Made by a program: the position numbers and the translations under genes. A stretch of 64,000 bases of DNA, taken from NCBI GenBank assembly GCA_963924555.1, contig OZ004591.1:4836001-4900000 (forward strand). The letters run 5' to 3'. Positions 30,798 to 41,367 of the stretch are shown here, piece after piece. Below the pieces are notes generated by a model. It worked only from the letters and a program-made list of their open reading frames with translations. It made no database searches and was not told where the DNA came from. Position 1 is the stretch's first letter. The number at the start of each line of letters is the position of its first letter. The DNA is from Crambe crambe. Lineage: Eukaryota; Porifera; Demospongiae; Poecilosclerida; Crambeidae.

Positions 30798-31604
30798 ATT
30801 TGTATTGTTCCTGGGTGCTCCAAGCGTTCGGACAGAGATAAGGATGTAGCTTCCCACTATTAGAACTGGAAAGTGAGGAGGAGTTGGAACTGAGCAGGAG
30901 AAGAAGAGCTGGCTATTTGGCTGCAATTGGTAGAGACTTAAGTAGTCATGATTTAAGAAATATCAGAATTTGTTCCAAGCATTTTATTTCTGGCCTTCCA
31001 GCTTATTTGTTCGACCAATTCAATCCTGACTGACTTCCCACACAAAATGTGAGGTCTAGATGCAACATGAAAGCATTATATCAGTGTCATGACTGCTATC
31101 TCCGAATAAAGTCCAGAAATGCACGCATTCATGCACCACCAACAGAACCAGTTAAATCATCAACAACACCAGTTACTTCCATTGATTCAATTAATGTATT
31201 GATTGAAGCAGATGAGCCATCAACTGATGATATACCTGCTACCGAAGTCAGCAGATACTCAGATGCACAGAGCCAAACTGAGGATAATATTGCACAATAA
31301 TTAAGAACAGAACTGAACAATACAAAGCCATACACACTTTACGGACCAAAGTTAGTAAGATTACTCCCTTCACTGAATTAACTCTACAGGATCAACAAAA
31401 GAAATTTATTAAGCACTACACAGGGTTACCTAGTTTTGAAGTACTTAAGGCAGTGTATGACTTTGTCTCCTCCAGTAGCAAATTTGGAAACACAAAATTG
31501 GAACCATTTAGAGAGTTTGTGCTTACACTGGTGAAACTACGGCATAATTTCACTTACCAAGACCTTGCATATCGTTTTGATGTAGCTACTGTATCAAGGA
31601 ATTT
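30798..31604 (+). pseudogene. THAP/HTH transposase relic lacking the DDE domain
   Basis: Frame 1 opens IVPGCSKRSDRDK. After a shift it reads GYLAAIGRDL...IRICSKHFISGLPAYLFDQF and NPD*LP, where the stop replaces the usual W: a THAP zinc finger (C2CH). Next come a Ser/Thr-rich linker (31049-31300), then LPSFEVLKAVYDFV and LVKLRHNFTYQDLAYRF, the HTH_Tnp_4 type helix-turn-helix that precedes DDE_Tnp_4. The reading breaks after TVSRNF at 31604, where duplicated spacer sequence begins, so the catalytic domain is gone. At least one nonsense and two frameshifts. THAP+HTH+DDE_4 proteins belong to PIF/Harbinger- or ISL2EU-like groups. Confidence 0.75.
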
Positions 31605-31925
31605 TTTGTTTATCAATAGGGTTTCGTTTAATTAAGGTGTGGAGATAAACCTCATTATGCAATAAGTTGTGTACATAACTAACTTGATACAGTCAAAGAA
31701 AGTGATAATAATTTGTATAGCTGCTCTACATTTTTAAAAGTTCTCAGTAATGATATTTAAGGCATTAAGTGGCCGACTTGTGGAATATCGCACAATGAAT
31801 GGTAATTATGTTATAGATAAACGTCAGTTTACTTCTATAGGATATAAACTCAAGGATAGACACCGGGCGAAGCCAAGGTGCCCTGTAGAAGTGCTAACCT
31901 GTGGTCACAATTTTAGCACACCTAC
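31605..31925. repeat. Second copy of the 30196-30530 spacer block
   Basis: Starts GTTTATCAATAGGGTTTCG and runs to TTTTAGCACACCTA, in direct orientation. The transposase relic and G terminus lie between the two copies. A third copy is at about 35955-36270. Confidence 0.75.
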
Positions 31926-32107
31926 GCACATATACATCCATTACTGCACTGTTATCTGACATATATGTAGGGATTGTTGGCTGGATATACCAAACAAAGA
32001 TTGATCCCATTCCATCCTTCATCCCTATAACCTTGTTTCCTTACTTTTTTGATCATCCCTACATCTTTTTTTTTCATTTCATGGAAATATTTTGTCCCTT
32101 ACTTATA
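31926..32107. mobile_element. Right half of an old C palindrome
   Basis: Begins in the loop (ATCCATTACTGCACTGTTATC) and continues with TGTAGGGATTGTTGGCTGG to CATTTCATGGAAAT and CCCTTACTT. Diverged, with an internal indel near CATCCCTATAACC. The left arm is absent. Confidence 0.75.
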
Positions 32108-33140
32108 ATAATGGTATGATGGTCCACCAACCCCGCATGGCTGTGAGAGAAAATCTTGACCAGAAATATTAATGTCATTAATACTGTCCTTATAGTACAT
32201 GTCAGTTTATCATTGAAAAGGTGGGATCAGGCCAAAACTTTTCTGGTTTGAGAACAGGCTATGTAATTAATTATACTGTAGAACTTTCTCCTTTGCTAAA
32301 TATATAACTCGCGTTATGCAGGTACCTTAATATTCACAGGCTAAGTTGGGCAAATTTACACAGGCTAACTTGTGCTCACATAATTATAGCCTATCATACA
32401 AGGTAACTTGCAATGTGTACATGCTATTGTAGACATACATACATACATACATACATGGGACTTGCAGTCTAACTCACAATCATAATCATTATGTAGAAAC
32501 TAGATAGGTAGGTTTATACTTTCAATATAGTACACTATAGACCTCTCCCGACCATTCCTATTATAGACCTTATAAGAACTGTTATACAGTTTAAGAATAC
32601 TCTGAAAGGTAGTTAATAATCAATAGGGTTTCATTAAGGTGTAGCTAATTTTCATAGCCATGTGTTTTGTTGATACAGTCAAAGAATACAGTCATAATTC
32701 TCTTCATTTGTTTTTTTTAAGAGGGGAAAAACATTTCTAGGAAATGAAGTAGGGATGACCATTGCTCAAAAAAGTAAGCCAAAAAGGGTAGCTATAGGGA
32801 TGAAGGGGGTCAATATTTTGTTAAATATCCAGCCAAAATTATGTATATATTATATATATTACTGCACTACTCATAGCTACTTCACTCCCTCCATAAAGCC
32901 GGAGAGAAGTAGGGAGGGTGATATAGAAGGGCTATAGGAGTGATAGGAGAATAGTGTAATAAAGTATGGCCTACGTACTTCACTTTTGTTTAGTCATTTC
33001 AAGTCAAATTTATCCATGCAGTTATGCTTTATTGATAGTCTATATCATGTTATTATTTGTTGAAAGTGAAAGGTTATGGTTGTTAGTTGATATAATAATA
33101 ATAATATCGATTTCATAACTGATTTTGATTCATTACACTA
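32108..33140. other. Spacer with ACAT microsatellite and decayed palindrome
   Basis: (ACAT)6 at about 32431-32455. A stretch like 26820-27000 begins about 32540. The decayed palindrome block shared with 27006 and 39000 is at about 32720-33000. No gene. Confidence 0.55.
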
Positions 33141-33280
33141 TAAAAACAGGACACACACACTAAACACACTATAAATATGCAGTGTACACTTTAATTTTTA
33201 CATGTAGCTTCATACATTTTTAGCGGTCAGCACTGACTAGTCTAAAAGTCGCCAGCGTACTTCGATGTCTAGCTATTGCA
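33141..33280 (+). promoter_or_regulatory. TATA promoter of transporter gene 2
   Basis: TATAAATA at 33170, 111 nt before the ATG, in a block nearly identical to 27478-27615 including GTGTACACTTT and GCACTGACTAGTC. Confidence 0.65.
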
Positions 33281-35083
33281 ATGGATGGTCAAGTTAATGA
33301 ACAGTCATCACTTTTACGAATTGCAGCTACTTCTGTTTGTAAGTCAGCTCATACCTACAACTTCTTTGAAATTGGCTGCATTAAGTCAAAATCTGCTATA
33401 GTGGTACTTTTTTGGACTTTTTCAGCATTAGTATGTTATAGCATAGTTAATCCTATAAAATTGCAAGAGACATTACATGTACCACAAAAAGTGTCTAAGC
33501 ATCATCTTTTCGTCATTTTGGCATTTGTAATAATTTTACTTGGAATTATGTTCATCTCACCCATGGCTGGTTTACTTGCTGATATCAAATTTGGTCGCTA
33601 CAAGACTCTGCAATGTAGTGCTTATATCACAGTTGCAGCCATAAGTTTTCTTTCGATATCTTTCGTTACGTATACCATTGTTATTAGCATTGTTACATTT
33701 CATCATATTGACAGCGTCCTTTTTGTGTTTATCTTATTAATTCTCTTTGCAACTTTTGGTGTGCTTATAACAAGTTCCATTGTATTTACTACTAATGCTA
33801 TCAACTTTGGTATGGACCAGCTCCATGACTCATCAACTCAAGATTCTATTCTCTTTGTGCACTGGTATGTGTGGCTTGACAATGTGAGTCTTCTTGTAAT
33901 AGGAGTCCCATGGAGTCTTTACTTCTATGATACTTGGTATGTAGACTATGTGGATGAATTCAGAATCATCAGTATCTCTCTGTATATATTGATTTTAGGC
34001 GTCATTTTATTCCTCCTTATTGTCTCTCTGTGTGTGGTTCGTCAAAGACAAAGGTGGTTCTTTATAGAATCTAGTGGTAGAGTCAATCCTTACAAACTGG
34101 TGTACAGAGTGGTCAAGTTTGCCTGGCAACACAAGATCCCTGTTCGTCGCAGTGCCTTCACCTACTGTGAGGATGAGTGGCCTTCAAGACTGGATCTCGG
34201 CAAACAGAAATATGGTGGACCATTTACTGTAGAACAGGTCGAAGATGTCAAAGTTTTTCTTGGGATCTTCAAAGTATTGGTTTCCATTGTGCCATTATTT
34301 ATGCTGCAATTTATATCAGAGTCAATGCTTCCACGATTTGCAATACATAGTAATTTATTTTTCAAGCCTCCTGGAAATACTTCTTCCCATGCTTTTGGGC
34401 ATATGATACGCCATGAAGGATTAGTTCACTATCTATTCCTGAGCAGTGGTTTGTTGTCTCCCCTGCTAGTTGTGGTCTCTCTCCCTCTTTACCTCTTTTT
34501 GCTTCGTCCATTCATTACATATCACATTCCAGGGTTGCTGAAGACTATCCTGAAAAGGATAGGAGTAGGGTTGCTTCTGATCATACTATCTCTTCTTTGT
34601 GCCCTTGCTATGGATGTGGTCGTACATGAAAGAAACAGCAATCAGTTATGCATGTTTTCTATAAATCATACCAGACATATTGTCAATGAGTCTACCTCAT
34701 ACAGGCCACGTTTGTATCAAAATGTGTACTTCTTCATTTCTCAGCATGTGCTTTCTGCGCTGTACAACATGCTTATTGACATTGCAATGTTCGAGTTCAT
34801 CACTTCCCAAAGTCCTTACACCATGAAGGGATTGTTGATTGGTGTACTCTTTTCCTCAAGAATACTAGCACAGGCTCTTGGTATAGTTGTAATGATACCA
34901 TTTTCAACCTCCTGGAAGACTAGCTACCCCTTGAGCTGTGGGTCTGGCTTTTGTATCACTAATATTTCTATAGGAGTGATAACTTTTATCGCATATGTTT
35001 TGGTGGCTAAGAACTACAAGCATCGAGCAAGAGATGAACCATCTTTCATATATCAGTATGCCGAAGACTACTACTCAAATTAA
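33281..35083 (+). CDS. POT/SLC15-like transporter, array gene 2
   Basis: Intact 600-codon intronless ORF. All motifs listed for gene 1 are present: EQSSLL dileucine, ADIKFGRYKT, NFGMDQ, EDEWPSR, YGGPFTVEQVEDVK, LKRIGVGL, and the SPYTMKGL variant. Differences concentrate in TM2-TM6 and in the loop after TM7 (SESMLPRFAIHSN). TM1 again lacks ExxER. The C-terminus stops early at EDYYSN, losing the IQDE found in genes 4, 6 and 7. Duplicated with its promoter and decayed palindrome from the same ancestor as gene 1. Assignment to POT is firm; substrate unknown. Confidence 0.85.
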   Translation: MDGQVNEQSSLLRIAATSVCKSAHTYNFFEIGCIKSKSAIVVLFWTFSALVCYSIVNPIKLQETLHVPQKVSKHHLFVILAFVIILLGIMFISPMAGLLADIKFGRYKTLQCSAYITVAAISFLSISFVTYTIVISIVTFHHIDSVLFVFILLILFATFGVLITSSIVFTTNAINFGMDQLHDSSTQDSILFVHWYVWLDNVSLLVIGVPWSLYFYDTWYVDYVDEFRIISISLYILILGVILFLLIVSLCVVRQRQRWFFIESSGRVNPYKLVYRVVKFAWQHKIPVRRSAFTYCEDEWPSRLDLGKQKYGGPFTVEQVEDVKVFLGIFKVLVSIVPLFMLQFISESMLPRFAIHSNLFFKPPGNTSSHAFGHMIRHEGLVHYLFLSSGLLSPLLVVVSLPLYLFLLRPFITYHIPGLLKTILKRIGVGLLLIILSLLCALAMDVVVHERNSNQLCMFSINHTRHIVNESTSYRPRLYQNVYFFISQHVLSALYNMLIDIAMFEFITSQSPYTMKGLLIGVLFSSRILAQALGIVVMIPFSTSWKTSYPLSCGSGFCITNISIGVITFIAYVLVAKNYKHRARDEPSFIYQYAEDYYSN

Positions 35084-36780
35084 AATAATAATGTCATAAA
35101 ATTCATACTAGTATCTTTATTACCCACTCTCTTGCCATATCAAAAAGTCTAGCTATTTATATTATTAATGTGTATTAATATTTGTATAAACAAAGAAGAT
35201 TTGTGCTTTCATAGTATAAAACTTTCATAGATTATCCATGTTGGAGGAGCTAGGGAGGGTGATATTGGCACATATCAGCTGTTTAGGTGGTACTGCATGG
35301 GCTGCATCGGTAGGTCGCCTCTGTATTGGTCTTTAATCAGTATATTTACATGAACATAGACTAGTTAGAACATGGAGAAGAAGTTATAAAGGTCACCGTG
35401 TGTGACATAATAATTGTCCACCTAATTATTATCCAGAATACATAGAACATTCTACCACAACCTCTATGCAATAATAGGGTGATATGTATGCTTGACAACA
35501 TGTGAATATTGAAATATTAAAGCTTATCATACTACTATGCAGGCTAATTCAATGCATGCACACTATAATGAGTAATCTAATGCATTATTATTTAAGGCAA
35601 ACTCAAATATAGTCCACATGTAGATGTATCCATGCATAGCTATTTACATCCATACTTAGGTTGGCCTGGTTACACTTTCAAGAACAACTTCACTGTAATT
35701 ACTGGCATGTTATAGGATAAATGAAACAGTTTTTAGAAGTAATCTAACTCACAATCATAATGTGTAGATAGATATAGGCCTACGCTTTCAATATTATACA
35801 TTTAATGACTCAGACAGCAGTGGACCTCTCCCAACTATTTCTATTTTGGACCCTATAATACTAATTTTGATTAATAATACTTTCAAAGCTACGTATAACA
35901 ACCTCATAAATTATGAATTTCCCAAATAGCTATGTTTACATCAATTTTAAAGACACTAACTTTATCAATAGGGTTTCGTTTAATTAAGGTGTGGAGATAA
36001 ACCTCATTATGTTTATTAACTGCATACGTAGCTCAATAAGTTATGTACATAGCTAACTATCTTCAAAGAAAGTGGCTTAGCTAGTTCTCTACATTTAAAA
36101 AAAGTTCTCATTAATGATAATTAAGGCATTAATGGCCGACTTGTGGAATAGCTATCTCATAATGAATGGTTTAGAGCAGTAATTATGAACCTTAGTTTAC
36201 TTTACAGAGGCGGTTATAACATAGATGCCTGAGGTGTCTAAAACAACCCCGAGTGTATCCTGTAGAAGTGCTAACCTGTATGTTTACACTAGGGGGTGTA
36301 GTGGGATCTGTCTTATTAGTATCCATGGATACAAGCTCAATGTCGTCTAACTGCTAGATCTGGAAGATAGGTGATGGCTTCTAACTTCTTGTGCCAGTGT
36401 TTATACTACAGGCAGTGTCTTTGATGTCCCCCATGCACTGTAGTAGTACAAATCACAATTTTAGCACACCTAGCAACTGACGAGACCACCACTTATGACC
36501 TAATGTATTTGTGTATGCAGTGATCTATTGATGTGAATGCATGGTGAAACTTACAGTCAGTCATGGACTATGACACAAAATACAATCTATTAAACCATGA
36601 TTCAATGGATGACTAAGCCACAAATTATTAACTTCATTTTAACACTACTTGAAACACAATCACACTAGTTTCATTTCATCCATGCAGTTATGATAACTAT
36701 AATCCTTTATGTGTTGAAGATGAAAATGTTAGCTTCATAATGTTCCAAATAACACTTCAATTAGTTAATTTCATGACTGG
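35084..36780. other. 3' spacer of gene 2 and upstream region of copy 3
   Basis: Paralogous to 29416-30530 up to about 36300. It includes TTCAAGAA (35677-35684) and the GTTTCGTTTAATTAAGG block. 36270-36780 is unique and has no recognised gene. A TATATAA at 36801 precedes pseudogene copy 3. Confidence 0.55.
35650..35713 (+). promoter_or_regulatory. Conserved intergenic element with TTCAAGAA
   Basis: GGCCTGGTTACACTTTCAAG then AACAACTTCACTG...AGTTACTGGCA. Nine copies occur, all in spacers of the transporter array, with TTCAAGAA at 35677, 43539, 45338, 47533, 48612, 51527, 53012, 55046 and, reversed, 29882. TTCnnGAA is the core pairing of heat-shock-factor and STAT sites; that function is only inferred. 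Flanks commonly include TCTCCATTAGGCACCA. Confidence 0.5.
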
Positions 36781-36873
36781 TTTCCATTTATTACTGGCCC
36801 TATATAACTTCATACATTTAAGCAGTCAGCGCTAGTTTAAAAGTCCTCAGAGTACTTTGATGTGCTATTTGCA

Positions 36874-37188
36874 ATGGACGGTCAAGTCAATGAACAGTCA
36901 CCACTCTTGCAAGTTGCAGCTACCTCTATTCGTATGTCAGCTCATACCTACAACTTCTTTAAAATTGGCTGCATCAAGTCAAAATCTGCTATAGTGGTAC
37001 TTTTTTGGACTTTTCTGGCATTGGTAGGTTATAATGTACTTAATCCAATAAACTCATGGATGCTATATAATGTATCACAAAGTGTCTCGAACTATAAAAT
37101 TATTCTCATTTCAGTATGTGCAATTATTTTTTTTCGGTATTATGTTCATCTCACCCATGGCTGGTTTGCTTGCCGATATCAAATTTGG
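36874..37188 (+). pseudogene. Transporter copy 3, N-terminal stub
   Basis: Starts at the family ATG (GCAATGGACGG) with MDGQVNEQSPLL and runs through TM1 and into TM2-3. A run of T near 37125 has changed length, shifting the frame: after AIIFF the true ...MFISPMAGLLADIKFG continues in another frame. The sequence stops at AAATTTGGT (37188), the codon before RYKT, where a C element is joined. The rest of this gene is not found next to it. Confidence 0.85.
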
Positions 37189-38040
37189 TATATGTAGGGA
37201 TTGTTGGCTGGATATACAGAACAAAGATTGATCCCATTTCCATCCTTCTTGTTTCCTTACTTTTTTGAGCAGTGGTCATCCCTACATCTTTTTTTCATTT
37301 CACGAAATGCTTTTTCCCTTACTTGTTCCTGGTCTTTTTTCCTCTCTTTTATGGTTTTAGCTATGATTAGAGTTCATTCTTCTATGTGTATGCAGGGACA
37401 GATGAAAGAAGTTCTCCAATAGCATACCAGCCCAATCATTTATCAAGTCAAGGTGTTGTGTTGTTGAGCCATACTTGGAGGTCGAAGATGCTGAAATAGA
37501 GTCTACTGTGGTGAATCTAAATCCCCGAATCGATACAGTAGTCTATCATCAGCTAGAGCTAGCTAGTAGCTAGCTAGAGACAGCTGAGTTATGATTTCGA
37601 ATAATTGGATATTCAAATACATGCACATGCATATTATAGAAAAGATGGCTTCCTAATTGAATTAGTCGAGTGCTGTGCTCCATAGTGTCTCCTTTTCCAT
37701 CGACTCTTTTGAGGATCAACGAGTAGAAAAGATTGTAGTTGGTAGAATTTGGAGTGGATTTGTCCAGAAATCATGACTGTAGCTTGAGTGGTTCGAGAGA
37801 TATGGTTGTCTAAGAATAATAATAATAATAATAATAACAAGGGAAAAAGCATTTCGTGAAATGAAAAAAAAGATGTAGGGATGACCACTGCTCAAAAAAG
37901 TAAGGAAACAAGAAGGATGGAAATGGGATCAATCTTTGTTCTGTATATCCAGCCAACAATCCCTACATATACACACATTACTACACTATAATATGAAGTT
38001 ACCTGACGTATATGTAGGGATTGTTGGGATTGTTTTCCCT
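37189..38040. mobile_element. C element joined into transporter copy 3
   Basis: Begins inside the palindrome loop (ATATGTAGGGATTGTTGGC), so only the right arm is present. Then come the C body with its AAT tract (about 37815-37838) and a second palindrome (37839-38036). The right arm of that second palindrome collapses after GTAGGGATTGTTGG directly to TTTTCCCTTACTTGT. The order is consistent with breakage and repair at palindrome centres rather than a clean insertion. Confidence 0.75.
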
Positions 38041-38344
38041 TACTTGTGGATATATGAAAGGACCTATCCTGTATAGTGAGAAATTTCATTGTATCAAATG
38101 TGTTCGTAGAGGAAGTATTTGTTTTCTTGTTGTTGTTGTTGTTGTTTTAAAAATAATGCATTATGGCTACAGTAGATCCTATCAACCTTTGCATGGATTA
38201 CTCATCAGGATTGTGTGCTGCATGGCATTATCTGGTAGCTAACAGGAGTTCCATGAAGTCATTTTCTTTACAATTTTGGTATTTTGGCACATTGTAAATT
38301 ACTTGCTTTTGCTAATATAATGTTTCATTCATAGTCTTCCTTAT
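38041..38344. repeat. Array spacer, second copy of 21101-21370
   Basis: AAAGGACCTATCCTGTATAG...GTTCGTAGAGGAAGT with a (TTG)n tract, as at 21110, leading again into a transporter fragment. Confidence 0.65.
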
Positions 38345-38605
38345 TAATTGATAATGAATCCTGGTAGAGTGGATCTTTATAAACTTGTGTACAGAATACA
38401 AAAATTAATGGTATACAGAGTTGTTAAGTTTGCCTGGCATCTCAAGATCCATCTCAGTGCCTTAAATTCGTCTACTGTGAGGATGAGTGGCCTTTAATCT
38501 CAGCAAACACAAAAGTGTGGTGGACCATTCACTGTAGAACAGGTCGAACTTTCTGTTTCCATTGTGCCATTATTCATGTTGAATGCTTTGACAATGATTA
38601 TATCT
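38345..38605 (+). pseudogene. Transporter fragment (central linker), second copy
   Basis: Same limits as 22030-22275 but with more of the linker kept (GTTGTTAAGTTTGCCTGGCA). Encodes broken pieces matching YRVVKFAW, CEDEW and GGPFTVEQVE. It continues without interruption into GCTTAATCTTGATCTCATTA, the intact counterpart of the site split at 22300/25569. Confidence 0.75.
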
Positions 38606-39400
38606 ATTCAATTCAGGTAAGTTTATTACATTGCTTAATCTTGATCTCATTAATGATTGTGGTCATAATGTTGTCATATCTTGCATCCGTCATCTTATAT
38701 CCTACATGCATCTATTTCAGTCTTATCGTGCTACCTATGAAACAAACTTTAAACTCTGTTTACAATGATGTTATAACACTGAAAGTAAATCCAATTACAA
38801 TATCAACTTACAGTCAGTGTACGTATATCAGAGAGTACAATAGTACTCTCTAAGTAGGGATGGCACGGATGCTCCATTGGAGTAGTACTTAATATTTTCT
38901 TTCATAACACCAGAATACTTCCCTCCTACAGTCAGCAACTCCTAACTTGAAGACAGAACACCTTCAATGTGCTAGGACTCAAGTATGAAGAGCAGAGGAC
39001 AAAAAGGGTAGCTAGCTATACAGTAGGGATGAAGGGGGTCAATATTTGTTCTGTATATCCAGACAATAATCCTTACATAATATTATTATGCATACATTAC
39101 TGCACTATAATCTGGAGCTACCCATAGCTTACTATTATACCTACTTCACTCCCTCCATGAGGCCAGAGAGAAGTAGGGAATTAAGTTGGGTGATATAGAA
39201 GGGCTATAGGAGTGATAGGAGAATAGTGTAATAAAGCAGCTAAATTCTATGGCTATCGATCCCTACTTCAACTTTTTATTTAGTCATTTCAAGTCAAATT
39301 TATCCATGCAGTTATGCTTTATTGTTGATATACATCCATCTTAGATATAGTCTACATGTTATTATGTGAATGGTTGTTAGTTGATATAACAATATGATTT
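38606..39400. repeat. Transporter-linked spacer with hairpin end and decayed palindrome
   Basis: 38650-38995 matches 25569-25920 including the reverse-oriented hairpin (38830-38851) and GTAGGGATG (38854-38862). 39000-39290 matches the decayed palindrome upstream of gene 1 almost base for base. Confidence 0.65.
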
Positions 39401-39414
39401 TGATTCATTACACT

Positions 39415-39552
39415 GTAAAAATAGGACACACACTAAACACACTATAAATATGCAGTGTACACTTTCATTTTTATATGTAGCTTCATACATTTTAGCAGTC
39501 AGCACTGACTAGTTTAAAAGTCCCCAGCGTACTTCGATGTCTAGCTATTGCA
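39415..39552 (+). promoter_or_regulatory. TATA promoter of transporter gene 4
   Basis: TATAAATA at 39443, 110 nt before the ATG. The block is nearly identical to that of gene 1. Confidence 0.65.
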
Positions 39553-41367
39553 ATGGATGGTCAAGTCAATGAACAGTCACCACTCTTACAAGTTGCAGCT
39601 GCCTCTGTTCGTAAGTCAGCTCATACCTACAACTTCTTTAAAATTGGCTGTATCAGATCAAAATCTGCTATAGTGGTACTCTTTTTGACTTTTTCAGCTT
39701 TATTAGGTTATAACATAGTTACTCCTATAAAATTCCAAGAGACATTATATTTACCACAAAAATTGTCGAAACTTCATGTTTTTATCATTTTGGCATTTGT
39801 AATAATTTCACTTGGAATTATGTTCATCTCACCCATGGCTGGTTTGCTTGCTGATATCAAATTTGGTCGCTATAAGACTCTGCAATGTAGTGCTTATATC
39901 ACAGTTGCAGCCACGAGTTTTATTTCAATATCTTTTGTTACGTATACTATTGTTATTAGCATTGTTACATTTCATCATATTGATACCATCCTTTTTGTGT
40001 TTATCTCATCAATTCTCATTGCAACTATTGGCGTGCTTCTAACAAGTTCAATTGTATTGACTACTAATGCTATCAACTTTGGCATGGACCAGCTCCACGA
40101 CTCATCAACTCAAGATTCTATTTTCTTTGTGCACTGGTATGTGTGGCTTAGCTATCTAAGTGTTCTTATAATAGAAGTCCCGTGGAGTCTTTTCTTCTAT
40201 GATATTTGGTATTTAGACTATGTTGATGCATTCAGAATCGTCGGTGTCTCTCTGTATGTATTGATTTCTGGCATCATTTTATTCCTCGTTATCGTCTCTC
40301 TTTGTGTGGTTCGTCACAAACGAAGGTGGTTCTTGATCGAACATAGTGGTAAAGTGAATCCTTACAAACTGGTGTACAGAGTTGTCAAGTTTGCCTGGCA
40401 CCACAAGATCCCTGTTCGTCGCAGTGCCTTCACTTACTGTGAGGATGAGTGGCCTTCAAGACTGGATCTCGGCAAACAGAAATATGGTGGACCATTCACT
40501 GTAGAGCAGGTCGAAGATGTCAAAACTTTCCTGGGGATCTTGAAAGTATTAATTTCCATTGTGCCATTATTCATGCTGCAATTTGTATCAGAGTCATCAC
40601 TTACTAAATTTGCAGTGCACCATAATTTATTTTTTAAGCCTTCTGGAAATACTTCTTCCCATGCTTTTGGGCATATGATACATATTGAAGGAATTGTTCA
40701 CTACCTATTTCTCAGCAATGGTTTGTTGTCTCCCCTGCTAGTTGTGGTCTCTCTCCCTCTTTACCTCTTTTTGCTTCGTCCGTTCATTACATATCACATT
40801 CCAGGGTTGCTGAAGACTATCCTGAAAAGGATAGGAGTAGGGCTGCTTCTGATCATACTATCTCTTCTTTGTGCCCTTGCTATGGATGTGGTCGTACATG
40901 AAAGAAACAGCAATCAGTTATGCATGTTTTCTCCAAATCATACAACAAATTTTGTCAATGAGTCTACCTCATACAGGCCACGTTTATATCAAAATGTGTA
41001 CTTCTTCATTTCTCAGCATGTACTTTCAGCACTGTACAACATGCTTATTGATATAGCAATATTTGAGTTTATCGCTTCCCAAAGTCCTTACTCCATGAAG
41101 GGGCTGTTGATTGGTTTACTCTTTTCCTCAAGAATACTAGCACAGGCTCTTGGTATTATTATAGCGATACCATTTTCAACCTCCTGGAAGACTAGCTACC
41201 CCTTGAGTTGTGGGTCTGGCTTTTATATCACTAATATTTCTATTGGAGTAATAACTTTTATTGTGTATGTTTTGGTGGCCAAGAACTACAAGCATCGAAC
41301 AAGAGATGAACCATCTTTCATACATCAATATGCTGAAGAGTATTACTCTACTATTCAAGATGAGTGA
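39553..41367 (+). CDS. POT/SLC15-like transporter, array gene 4
   Basis: Intact 604-codon intronless ORF, closest to gene 1 in protein and upstream DNA, so the two share a recent duplication that skips gene 2. It keeps EQSPLL, ADIKFGRYKT, NFGMDQ, EDEWPSR, YGGPFTVEQVEDVK, LKRIGVGL and SPYSMKGL, and ends YYSTIQDE. It differs in the TM4-5 region (IEVPWSLFFYDIWYLDY) and the post-TM7 loop (SESSLTKFAVHHN). TM1 lacks ExxER. The two sequons in the TM9-10 loop are kept. Confidence 0.85.
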   Translation: MDGQVNEQSPLLQVAAASVRKSAHTYNFFKIGCIRSKSAIVVLFLTFSALLGYNIVTPIKFQETLYLPQKLSKLHVFIILAFVIISLGIMFISPMAGLLADIKFGRYKTLQCSAYITVAATSFISISFVTYTIVISIVTFHHIDTILFVFISSILIATIGVLLTSSIVLTTNAINFGMDQLHDSSTQDSIFFVHWYVWLSYLSVLIIEVPWSLFFYDIWYLDYVDAFRIVGVSLYVLISGIILFLVIVSLCVVRHKRRWFLIEHSGKVNPYKLVYRVVKFAWHHKIPVRRSAFTYCEDEWPSRLDLGKQKYGGPFTVEQVEDVKTFLGILKVLISIVPLFMLQFVSESSLTKFAVHHNLFFKPSGNTSSHAFGHMIHIEGIVHYLFLSNGLLSPLLVVVSLPLYLFLLRPFITYHIPGLLKTILKRIGVGLLLIILSLLCALAMDVVVHERNSNQLCMFSPNHTTNFVNESTSYRPRLYQNVYFFISQHVLSALYNMLIDIAIFEFIASQSPYSMKGLLIGLLFSSRILAQALGIIIAIPFSTSWKTSYPLSCGSGFYITNISIGVITFIVYVLVAKNYKHRTRDEPSFIHQYAEEYYSTIQDE

